Below are positions 25,762 to 32,451 of a stretch of DNA of 64,000 nt, piece after piece. Each line of letters opens with the position of its first letter. The stretch's first letter is position 1. Source of the DNA: Nannocystis exedens (GTDB lineage: Bacteria; Myxococcota_A; Polyangia; Nannocystales; Nannocystaceae). The DNA is taken from positions 11,060,001 through 11,124,000 of the forward strand of contig NZ_NETK01000001.1 of NCBI RefSeq assembly GCF_002343915.1, in the 5' to 3' direction. Position numbers and translations under genes: made by a program. A model generated the notes under the pieces. That model did not search any database, had not been told where the DNA came from, and saw only the letters and a list, made by a program, of their open reading frames with translations.

Positions 25762-25985
25762 TTGGCGCCTCCGCGCTGGACGGTGAGGCCGAGGGCGTGG
25801 TTGCCGAGCTCGCCGCGCAGGCGGCGGGCGAGGTTCGGGTCGCTCGGGCGCATGCGCACGACCCAGTGGTCCTCGGTCTGCTCGAGATCGAAGGCGGCGA
25901 AGCGGGCGAACGCCTTGACGGCCTGGTCGACGGCCTCGCCGCTGTAGAGCTGGCGGGAGAAGCGGAGCTCGTGGACGTCGCTCAC
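25758..25985 (-). CDS. Small HxsD-like protein (copy B)
   Basis: 75 residues from the GTG at 25,985 (VSDVHELRFSRQLYSGEAV). The pattern of an initial strand (RFSRQLYSGEAVDQAVKAF) and a C-terminal RGELGNHALGLTV resembles a shortened HxsD, in which the equivalent motif is LLNDYxLRE. Both ends overlap neighbours by GTGA, so stoichiometric coupled translation with the radical SAM enzyme is likely. Probable role: partner or scaffold of the maturase, or peptide recognition. The similarity is by eye and needs a profile search. Confidence 0.6.
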   Translation of the reverse strand: MSDVHELRFSRQLYSGEAVDQAVKAFARFAAFDLEQTEDHWVVRMRPSDPNLARRLRGELGNHALGLTVQRGGAK

Positions 25986-26464
25986 GGCGCGCCCTCGCTC
26001 TCGGGCTTGGGCGACTTGCGGCCGTGCTTCTCCTCCCACGACATGGCGATCCCGAGCGGGTCGTCGAAGCCCTGGTCCCTGAAGTCGAACTTGGCCAGGT
26101 CGTCGAGGCTGGGCTGGCCCATCGCGCCGGCCAGCGCCTGCATGGTGGCGGTCTCGATGAGGACGCGGTTGTCCTGCGCGATCTGGTGGCGGAAGGCGCA
26201 CGACAGCAGCTCGTTGGCGAACTCGCCGATCAGCGCGCGCAAGGCCTCGGGCGCGGCCGCGCCCGACTTGGCGGTCAGGACCACGCGCACGCGCGCGGGC
26301 TCGGGCCTGTCCAAAAAGACATAACAGCGATCGATGAAGACGTAGGCGGCGCCGTAGATCGCGGGGAGCGGGTAGAGCTCCTCGTCGACGAGGAAGTGGA
26401 CGGCGGCGGCCTGCTCGTCGGCGACGACGAGCCCGGCAGGGGCGCCTTCGATGGACGTGGTCAT
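25982..26464 (-). CDS. HxsD-like protein (copy A)
   Basis: 160 residues from the ATG at 26,464 (MTTSIEGAPAG). The GTG at 26,500 is an alternative. The core LYPLPAIYGAAYVFIDRCYV, then IGEFANELLSCAFRHQIAQ, fits the HxsD family (TIGR03976-type; an initial strand, a helix and an LLNDYxLRE-like motif). It is the first gene of a coupled set: its TGA overlaps the next GTG. A TATCGT box lies 10 nt upstream of the ATG, suggesting the operon promoter and a very short leader. Near residue 50 the gene carries a translated palindrome half site (26,302-26,325). Confidence 0.62.
   Translation of the reverse strand: MTTSIEGAPAGLVVADEQAAAVHFLVDEELYPLPAIYGAAYVFIDRCYVFLDRPEPARVRVVLTAKSGAAAPEALRALIGEFANELLSCAFRHQIAQDNRVLIETATMQALAGAMGQPSLDDLAKFDFRDQGFDDPLGIAMSWEEKHGRKSPKPESEGAP
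26302..26325. repeat. Palindrome units inside the HxsD-like gene A
   Basis: gggcctgtcc then aagacataac, cores at 26,306 and 26,320, 14 bp apart. Encodes part of CYVFLDRPEP. Confidence 0.6.
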
Positions 26465-26474
26465 GACGCCGGGC

Positions 26475-26480
26475 ACGATA
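26475..26480 (-). promoter_or_regulatory. Putative -10 box of the HxsD/HxsB-like operon (TATCGT)
   Basis: TATCGT ends 10 nt before the ATG at 26,464 and supports that start over the GTG at 26,500. No Shine-Dalgarno sequence is visible. Confidence 0.4.
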
Positions 26481-26683
26481 TCACGCGGCCGCGCGCTCAC
26501 GAGCGCGGCCGCGAGAGTTGAGACACGGGCTTCACGCCGAGGACAGGTCGCGGCGACCTCCGCGCGGAGCGGGCCGCGGATCGAGGCCGCGAGCGGGCCC
26601 GGCTTCGGGCCGTGGAGCCCCGTGGTAAGGCCCGCGACGCGAGCCCTCGTCGCCGCCTGAAGGCGCGGGGCGTCCGTCCGCGG

Positions 26684-27295
26684 CTAGGTGTGCGCGCCGG
26701 CGACGCCGGCCTGGACGCCCGGGCCGAGGCGGCGGGCCTCTTCGAAGGCGCCGTGCACGAGCGGGGCGTAGCGGACGACGTCGTAGGCGACGCGGCGGAT
26801 CCGGTCGGCGACCATGTTGTTGACGAGGTTGCCCTCGGCGTCGAAGTCGACCGCCCGCGCGGCCACGTGGTACGGCAGGGTGAAGCCGTGGCACCAGGCG
26901 AAGCTGGTCTTCACCGCGGTGATCGACATGTCGCCGCCGCCGCCGCCGGTGACGGCGAGGACGCCCGCGAACTTGCCGGCGAGCTCCTCGTAGAGGAAGT
27001 CGAACCAGTTCTTCAGGCAGCCCGACATGTTGCCGTGGTACTCGGGCGTGCAGAGGATGAAGCCGTCGGCCCACGCGGCGTGGCGGCGGATCGTCTGCAC
27101 GCCCGGCAGATCGTCCTGGCTGCGGTCGCCGTAGACCATGACGGGGAGGGTGAGCTCGTGCAGCGAGACGACCTCGACCGTGGCCCCGGCCGACGCTGCG
27201 GTCTCGGCGGCGAGGCCGACGACGGCGTGGACGCGGCTCTCGAGCCGGCTGGAGCCGCTGACGATCGTGATCTTGGCGCTGCTGCCCGCGGTCAC
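26684..27295 (-). CDS. NAD(P)H-dependent FMN reductase
   Basis: 203-residue flavodoxin-fold reductase. It has the FMN phosphate loop ITIVSGSSRLESR near the N-terminus and the family signature CTPEYHGNMSGCLKNWFDFL near residue 95, then AVTGGGGGDMS. It reduces FMN or FMN-dependent substrates with NAD(P)H in the cytoplasm. The GTG at 27,295 is preceded by TATGCT at 6 nt. It is divergent from the DprE1-like oxidase gene, with only 47 bp between them and a -10 candidate for each. Confidence 0.88.
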   Translation of the reverse strand: MTAGSSAKITIVSGSSRLESRVHAVVGLAAETAASAGATVEVVSLHELTLPVMVYGDRSQDDLPGVQTIRRHAAWADGFILCTPEYHGNMSGCLKNWFDFLYEELAGKFAGVLAVTGGGGGDMSITAVKTSFAWCHGFTLPYHVAARAVDFDAEGNLVNNMVADRIRRVAYDVVRYAPLVHGAFEEARRLGPGVQAGVAGAHT

Positions 27296-27301
27296 GGCGC
27301 G

Positions 27302-27307
27302 AGCATA
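27302..27307 (-). promoter_or_regulatory. Putative -10 box of the FMN reductase gene (TATGCT)
   Basis: TATGCT ends 6 nt before the GTG start; predicts leaderless mRNA. Confidence 0.42.
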
Positions 27308-27328
27308 GCGGACCGGCGAACGCTGCTC

Positions 27329-27334
27329 TACACT
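27329..27334 (+). promoter_or_regulatory. Putative -10 box of the DprE1-like gene (TACACT)
   Basis: TACACT ends 8 nt before the GTG start at 27,343. Together with the box at 27,302 it makes a compact divergent promoter. Confidence 0.42.
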
Positions 27335-27342
27335 GCGACCGC

Positions 27343-28680
27343 GTGAGCGACCGCGGCGAGCCGACAGTGGCGGGATGGGGCAACCTCGCGGTGCCCGGCC
27401 GCGAGGTGCTGAGCGAAGACCTCGAGCGCGCGACCCGGGCCGCGGTTTTGAGCCGCGGGCTCGGCCGCTCCTACGGCGACTCGTCGCTGCCCCCGCCGTC
27501 GCGCCGCGAGGTGGTGGGAACGCGCCTCGCCGACCGGATCCTCCACTGGGACGGGCGCACGGGGCTGCTCCGCGCGGAGGCGGGCTTCTCGCTGTGGGAG
27601 TTCAACCGCCTGTTCCTGCGCCGCGGGTGGTTCATCGGCTCGACGCCCGGCACCCAGTTCGTGACTCTCGGCGGCATGGTGGCGTCGGACGTCCACGGCA
27701 AGGGTCACCACAGCCACGGCTGCTTCGGTTCGCGCCACGTCCGCTCGCTGCGCATGCGCCTGCCCTCGGGCGACCTGGTCGAATGTTCACCAGAGCGCGA
27801 CCCCGAGCTGTTCTGGGCCACGATCGGCGGGATGGGCCTGACGGGGCACATCCTCGAGGTCGAGTGCCAGACGCAGGCGATCCCGTCGCCGTGGATCTGG
27901 AGCGAGTCCGAGCGCGTCGACGACATCGACCAGTTCATCGACGGGCTCAAGGAGGCGGGCAAGACGTGGCCGTTCACCGTCGGCTGGATCGACTGCCTGT
28001 CGCGCGGCAAGCACATGGGCCGCGGGCTGCTCGATCGCGGGCGCTGGGCCACGCCGGAGGAGACGGGCGGGCGTCCGCTGCCGGTCACGCGCCGGCTGAC
28101 GCTGCCGTTCATGTTCCCTGAGTGGGTGCTGCGCTGGCGGCTGACCACGCAGGCGTTCAACACGATGTGGTACTGGCGCCACGTCCCGCGGGTGAAGAAG
28201 AAGTTGTGCCACCCCGACAGCTTCTTCTACCCGCTCGACGCGATCCTGCAGTGGAACCGGATCTACGGCCGCCGCGGGTTCACGCAGTACCAGTGCGTGC
28301 TGCCCGACGAGGCCGGCCGCGGGGCGGCCCGCCGCTTCCTCGACCTGCTGACGCGCCGCGGCGGGGCCTCGTTCCTGTGCGTGATCAAGGACGCGGCCGC
28401 CGAGGGGCAGGGGATGCTCAGCTTCCTCCGGCCCGGGATCTCGATCGCGGTCGACTTCGCCGTCCGCGACGACACGCAGAAGCTCGTCGACGCGCTCAAC
28501 GAGCTGGTGATCGCCGAGGGCGGGCGCATCTACCTGTCGAAGGACGCGTTCACCCGCCCGGAGCACTACGCCGCCATGGACCCGCGCCTGCCGCGGTTCT
28601 TGGCCGTGCGCGACCGCCTTGACCCGCAGCGGACGATCCGCTCGGCCCAGTCGGTGCGGATGTTCGGCGACCCGCCCTGA
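27343..28680 (+). CDS. FAD-linked oxidase, DprE1-like (decaprenylphosphoryl-ribose 2'-oxidase family)
   Basis: 445 residues. The PCMH-type FAD domain begins with SRGLGRSYGDSSLP, followed by GWFIGSTPGTQFVTLGG and SDVHGKGHHSHGCFGSRH. Then FWATIGGMGLTGHI and the C-terminal RLDPQRTIRSAQSVRM complete the pattern of DprE1 and related aldonolactone/polyprenyl-sugar oxidases. DprE1 oxidises polyprenylphosphoryl-ribose to the 2'-keto sugar, the first step of ribose-to-arabinose epimerisation. A DprE2-like reductase and an RpiB-family isomerase lie within 2 kb, which supports a pentose-modifying role here. The start is GTG. Confidence 0.8.
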   Translation: MSDRGEPTVAGWGNLAVPGREVLSEDLERATRAAVLSRGLGRSYGDSSLPPPSRREVVGTRLADRILHWDGRTGLLRAEAGFSLWEFNRLFLRRGWFIGSTPGTQFVTLGGMVASDVHGKGHHSHGCFGSRHVRSLRMRLPSGDLVECSPERDPELFWATIGGMGLTGHILEVECQTQAIPSPWIWSESERVDDIDQFIDGLKEAGKTWPFTVGWIDCLSRGKHMGRGLLDRGRWATPEETGGRPLPVTRRLTLPFMFPEWVLRWRLTTQAFNTMWYWRHVPRVKKKLCHPDSFFYPLDAILQWNRIYGRRGFTQYQCVLPDEAGRGAARRFLDLLTRRGGASFLCVIKDAAAEGQGMLSFLRPGISIAVDFAVRDDTQKLVDALNELVIAEGGRIYLSKDAFTRPEHYAAMDPRLPRFLAVRDRLDPQRTIRSAQSVRMFGDPP

Positions 28681-28689
28681 GGCTGTTTA

Positions 28690-28884
28690 AAAGAGCATGT
28701 GCTTTTGGGCATGTCCGGAAGGACCGGACGCCTGGGGCATGTTGCGAGGGACAGGCTGGGATGTCCTCTCCGACATGGTGCTCGAGGTATGTCGTGCAGG
28801 ACATGTCATGAGGAACAGAGCTTGGTGTCCTCCTGGACATGTCGTGCGGGGCATGTCGTAGAGAGCATGTTCGCGCGGACGGCA
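28690..28884. repeat. Large 14-bp-period palindrome array, about thirteen units
   Basis: Cores at 28,696, 28,710, 28,724, 28,738 and 28,752, then 28,774, 28,788, 28,802 and 28,816, then 28,838, 28,852, 28,866 and 28,880. Within each block the step is exactly 14 bp. The two block junctions are both 22 bp and have nearly the same sequence (gtcctctccgacat, gtcctcctggacat), as if four- to five-unit blocks were themselves copied. The array fills most of the convergent gap between the DprE1-like and RpiB-like genes. Confidence 0.95.
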
Positions 28885-29004
28885 CCAGGGTCGCCGGCGG
28901 GAGGCGGCGCGCCCGCGCGCGGCGTCGAGCGCCGGACCCGTGGGACGGCGCCGGCGGCGTGTCCTCGTCCATGTGCGGCGGCGCTGCGCGGGCCGCTCCG
29001 GGGT

Positions 29005-29448
29005 TCAGCGGCGGTGGCGGCGGTCGACGGCGGCGAGGCGGGCGACGCCGTCGCGGCCGCGGTCGCCGGGGTCGGTGGTGAACCAGGCGCGCAGGATCTC
29101 GTCGGCGAGGTCGTCGGTGAGCAGGCGGTGCGACAGGCACAGCACGTTGGCGTGGGTCCACACGCGCGCGGCGGCGGCCGTGGTCGCGTCGGTGCAGAGG
29201 GCGGCGCGGATCGTGGCGACCTTGTTGGCGGCGATGCAGGTGCCGGTGCCGGTCCAGCAGAGGAAGATCCCCTCGTCGCTGGTGCCGGCGGCGACGGCCT
29301 CGGCAGCGGCCTCGACCGCTTCGGGCCACGAGACATCGGCGCCGGTGAAGGAGCCGAAGCGCACCGGCGTGTGGCCGTGGATCTCGATGAGCCGCAGGAG
29401 CGCGGCATGGACGGGGTAGGTCTCGTCGGCGCAGACTGCGATCTTCAC
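29005..29448 (-). CDS. RpiB/LacAB-family sugar-phosphate isomerase
   Basis: 147 residues from the GTG at 29,448; GGGAGGG 7 nt upstream is a good ribosome binding site. The sequence starts VKIAVCADETYPVHAAL. It has the family block LCWTGTGTCIAANKVATIRAAL, including the cysteine placed like the catalytic one of RpiB, then THANVLCLSHRLL. The family interconverts ribose-5-phosphate/ribulose-5-phosphate or allose and galactose phosphates. The GTGTG variation near the active site leaves the substrate open. It diverges from the DprE2-like gene (78 bp apart) and converges on the DprE1-like gene. Confidence 0.82.
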   Translation of the reverse strand: MKIAVCADETYPVHAALLRLIEIHGHTPVRFGSFTGADVSWPEAVEAAAEAVAAGTSDEGIFLCWTGTGTCIAANKVATIRAALCTDATTAAAARVWTHANVLCLSHRLLTDDLADEILRAWFTTDPGDRGRDGVARLAAVDRRHRR

Positions 29449-29526
29449 GACCCTCCCACGTAGCGCGCGCGGGCCGGAACGCAAGGACCTTGCGCGCGTG
29501 CGCGGCACCTGCGAGCCTCCCCAAGC

Positions 29527-30267
29527 ATGCGAGTGGTGTTCCTCGGAGCCACCAAGGGGATGGGCCGCGCGCTGGCGCGACGCATGGTCGAGCGCGGTGA
29601 TCGACTGTTCCTGCTCGGGCGCGAAGCAGAGGAGCTGCAGCGCAGCGCGGCCGACCTCGCGGCCCGTCACCCGCAGCATGCGCCGGTCGGGACGCACGCG
29701 TGCGACCTGGCGTCGTCGGCGACGTTCGCGGCGGCGCTCGACGCGGCCGAGGCGGACCTCGGCGGGTTCGACACGGTGGTGGTGACCGCGGGGCTGTTCG
29801 CCACGCAGGAGGCGATGGAGGCCGACGTCGCGCTGGCGGAGCAGGTGCTGGCGGTCGACTTCACCGGCACGGTGGTGTTCTGCGAGCACGCGCGCAAGCG
29901 CCTGCTGGCGCGCGGCGGCGGGACGCTGTGCGTGTTCTCGTCGGTGGCCGGCGAGCGCGGCCGCAAGCCGGTCGTGCTGTACGGCGCGGCCAAGGCCGGG
30001 CTGTCGCGCTACCTCGAGGGGCTCGACCACAAGTTCCGCGCCCAGGGGCTGCGCACGGTGACGGTCAAGCCCGGGTTCGTGAAGACGGGGATGACCGCGG
30101 GCCTGAAGCCGCCGCCGTTCGCCGGCGAGCCCGAGGCGGTGGCGCAGCAGGTGCTGCGGGCGATCGATCGCGGGCTGCCGGTCGTCTACACGCCGTCGAT
30201 CTGGCGCTGGGTGATGCTGGTGATCCGCTGGCTGCCGCGCTTCGTGATGCGCAAGATCGGGTTCTGA
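29527..30267 (+). CDS. Short-chain dehydrogenase, DprE2-like
   Basis: 246-residue Rossmann protein. The NAD(P) loop is GATKGMGRALARRM near residue 7, and the catalytic Ser is in FSSVAGERGRKP with YGAAKAG supplying Tyr and Lys. The C-terminal part VKPGFVKTGMTAGLKPPPFA and YTPSIWRWVMLVIRWLPRF, with a short hydrophobic tail, resembles DprE2, the membrane-associated 2'-keto reductase that completes ribose epimerisation. A general SDR of unknown substrate is the alternative. No clear -10 box or Shine-Dalgarno sequence is visible before the ATG. Confidence 0.8.
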   Translation: MRVVFLGATKGMGRALARRMVERGDRLFLLGREAEELQRSAADLAARHPQHAPVGTHACDLASSATFAAALDAAEADLGGFDTVVVTAGLFATQEAMEADVALAEQVLAVDFTGTVVFCEHARKRLLARGGGTLCVFSSVAGERGRKPVVLYGAAKAGLSRYLEGLDHKFRAQGLRTVTVKPGFVKTGMTAGLKPPPFAGEPEAVAQQVLRAIDRGLPVVYTPSIWRWVMLVIRWLPRFVMRKIGF

Positions 30268-30470
30268 GCGGCGGCGGGGCGCTGGGCGCCGCGAGAGGAG
30301 CGGCGGGCTCCGACCGGTGGAAGGCGTCGAGCGCGGCACCGACCGTCCAACGTGGATGTGGCGCGAGGTCGACATCGAGGTGTTCGACGGCTCTGCCTGA
30401 CCGACGAGGAGGGCCACGCGCTGGCCGCCCGGCCTCCGCGGCCGTGGCCTCGAGGTCCGACGTGATGGGA

Positions 30471-30536
30471 GGGACATGTCGCGGGGAACATGCCCTCTCG
30501 GGCATGTCCGTTCGCACATGCCTCGAAGCTCAGGCC
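30471..30536. repeat. 14-bp-period palindrome array, five units, convergent junction
   Basis: Cores at 30,475, 30,489, 30,503, 30,517 and 30,531, exactly periodic (gggacatgtc, ggaacatgcc, cgggcatgtcc, cgcacatgcc, ctcagg). The last unit contains the stop codon of the histidine kinase gene. Confidence 0.95.
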
Positions 30537-32284
30537 GCGGCGAGGCGGGGCAGCCAAAGGATCACGGCGGTGCCGCCGCCCTCGCGGGCCTCGATGCGGA
30601 GGTTGCCGCCGTGGGCGTCGATGATCTCGCGGCACAGGGGCAGGCCGAGGCCGGTGCCGGTGCGCTTGGTCGAGTAGAACGGCAGCAGGACCTTGGGCAG
30701 GAGCTCGGGCGGGATGCCGGGGCCGCGGTCGAGGACCTGGATCTCGTCGCCCTCGCGGTGGGCGCGGAGGCGGAGGGTGACCTCCTCGGGCGGGCCGCCG
30801 GCCTCGACCGCGTTCTTCAGCAGGTTGATCAGGGCCTGCTCGATCTGGCTGCGGTCGACCGCGTTGACGGTGTTGAGGTCCTCGGGGGCGGCGTCGATCT
30901 TGAACTGGACCAGCTCGTCGAGGCGGTCGATGAGGCTGCGCCACTTCGTGCTCTCGAGCCGCGGGCGCGGCAGGCGGGCGAACTGGGTGTAGCCCTTGAG
31001 GAACTCGCCGAGGTGCTTGCTGCGTTCGGAGATGGTGTCGATGATGCGGTCGAGGCGGGCGTCGCGGGCCTCGGCGGCGTTGATCAGGCGGGCGGAGTGG
31101 AGCAGGGACGAGATCGGCGCGAGGGTGTTGTTGATCTCGTGGGCGATCAGGCGGATGACCTTCTTCCACACCTCGACCTCCTGGCGCGCGAGCTCGCGGG
31201 TCAGGCGCTTGAAGGCGTAGGCGGTGTGCGGCCGGCCGCTGATCTGGACGTTGCGCATGACGAGGTGGTAGGCCTCGAAGTCGCCGCCCTGGTGGTCGAC
31301 GGTGAAGATCGAGTCGCGGCCGCGGCCGACGGCCTCGCGCAGCTCGTTGGGCAGGCTGGTCAGGAGGTCGGCGAAGCGGGCGCCGACCAGGCGGCTGTCA
31401 GGTAACTTGAGCCATGTCTGCGCGGCCAGGTTGGCGTAGTCGACGGCGCCGTGCTCGTCGCACAAAATGTAGGCGGTCTCGGTGACGGCGAGCAGGGTCT
31501 CGAGCAGGACCTCGCGCTCCTCGAGCTCGAGCTTGGTCTGGCGCAGCTCGGACAGGTCGGTGATGACGCCCTCCATCGCCATCGGCTCGCCGGCGGCGTC
31601 GAGCACGCCCTGGCCCTGGGCCCACAGCCACTTGCAGGCGCCGGAGGCGGTGTGGAGGCGGTAGGTGACGCGGAACGGGCGGCGGTCGGCCAGGGCCTGC
31701 TGGACCTGCTCGCGCACGCGGTCGCGGTCCTCGTGATGGACGAGGCCGGCGAAGTGGACCCGGCCGGAGGTGAACTCGTCGGGGGCGTAGCCGGTGAGGT
31801 CGTAGCAGCCCTCGCTGATGAACTGCATCGACCACTCGGGGTCGTTGGCGCAGCGATAGACGACGCCGGGGAGGTTGGCGAGCAGGGTCTGGAGCGAGCC
31901 CTGGCTGTCCGAAAGGGCAGGTACGACGCGCTCGCGCAGCTTGAGCGCGGCGGAGATCCGGGCCGAGAGGACGGCGCGGCTGCACGGGAGGACCGCGAAG
32001 TCGCTGGCGCCGGCGCCGACGAGGGCCTCGGCGCGCCCGTCGTCGTCCGTGAGCGCGAGGATCGGCCGCGGCAGCTGGGCCAGCGCCTCTTCCACGCCGA
32101 CGAGGTCGCAGGTGTCGAGGATCGTGAGGCCGATCCGCGCCCGGTCGTAACCGGTCGTGAGATCGGTGACGTGCACGACGGGGCGGCCGCGGGCGCGGAG
32201 CAAGCTGTGGAGGTCGTCGAAGAGGGCCGGGTCGCGGGTGACGACCAGGACGGCGGGCGAGACGTGTGGATCGGCGGCTGTCAC
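30530..32284 (-). CDS. PAS-domain sensor histidine kinase with N-terminal receiver-like domain
   Basis: About 584 residues from the GTG at 32,284; a GTG at 32,389 would add 35 low-complexity residues. The N-terminal ~110 residues have a receiver-like fold (VLVVTRDPALFDDL) without an obvious phospho-acceptor context. Two PAS domains follow (LPGVVYRCANDPEW...; AYILCDEHGAVDYAN). The kinase core has the H-box LIAHEINNTLAPISSL near residue 381, N-box NLLKNAVEA, G1 DRGPGIPPELL and G2 GTGLGLPLC, NtrY/NtrB-like. No membrane segment is present, so it is a cytosolic sensor. No response regulator is adjacent. Palindrome units occur near 31,388-31,412 and 31,904-31,924. Confidence 0.9.
   Translation of the reverse strand: MTAADPHVSPAVLVVTRDPALFDDLHSLLRARGRPVVHVTDLTTGYDRARIGLTILDTCDLVGVEEALAQLPRPILALTDDDGRAEALVGAGASDFAVLPCSRAVLSARISAALKLRERVVPALSDSQGSLQTLLANLPGVVYRCANDPEWSMQFISEGCYDLTGYAPDEFTSGRVHFAGLVHHEDRDRVREQVQQALADRRPFRVTYRLHTASGACKWLWAQGQGVLDAAGEPMAMEGVITDLSELRQTKLELEEREVLLETLLAVTETAYILCDEHGAVDYANLAAQTWLKLPDSRLVGARFADLLTSLPNELREAVGRGRDSIFTVDHQGGDFEAYHLVMRNVQISGRPHTAYAFKRLTRELARQEVEVWKKVIRLIAHEINNTLAPISSLLHSARLINAAEARDARLDRIIDTISERSKHLGEFLKGYTQFARLPRPRLESTKWRSLIDRLDELVQFKIDAAPEDLNTVNAVDRSQIEQALINLLKNAVEAGGPPEEVTLRLRAHREGDEIQVLDRGPGIPPELLPKVLLPFYSTKRTGTGLGLPLCREIIDAHGGNLRIEAREGGGTAVILWLPRLAAA
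31385..31412. repeat. Degenerate palindrome units inside the histidine kinase gene
   Basis: ctgtcaggtaac and gagccatgtctg, one 14-bp step. A second pair at 31,904-31,924 (ctgtcc, gaaa, gggcaggt) also keeps the 14-bp step. Confidence 0.55.
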
Positions 32285-32439
32285 GGAGGGGGCCCGAGGC
32301 GCTGCGGGGGCCGGCGAGCGCCGGTCCCGGGCGACAGGGTACCCGCCCGCTTCCGCGGTGAGAAGTCGGCTCGTCCAGGTCGCGGCCACGCGGGTGAAAG
32401 ACGGCCGAAACGGGGCTTTACGGCCGCGTCCGCCGCGGG

Positions 32440-32445
32440 TAGCGT
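32440..32445 (+). promoter_or_regulatory. Putative -10 box of the metzincin-like gene (TAGCGT)
   Basis: TAGCGT ends 6 nt before the ATG at 32,452. No Shine-Dalgarno sequence. Confidence 0.35.
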
Positions 32446-32451
32446 GAGACC

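Noticed and set aside
28690..28884. CRISPR array
   Set aside because: The units are 10 bp with 4-bp gaps; there are no 25-40 bp repeats with unique spacers and no cas genes in the window.
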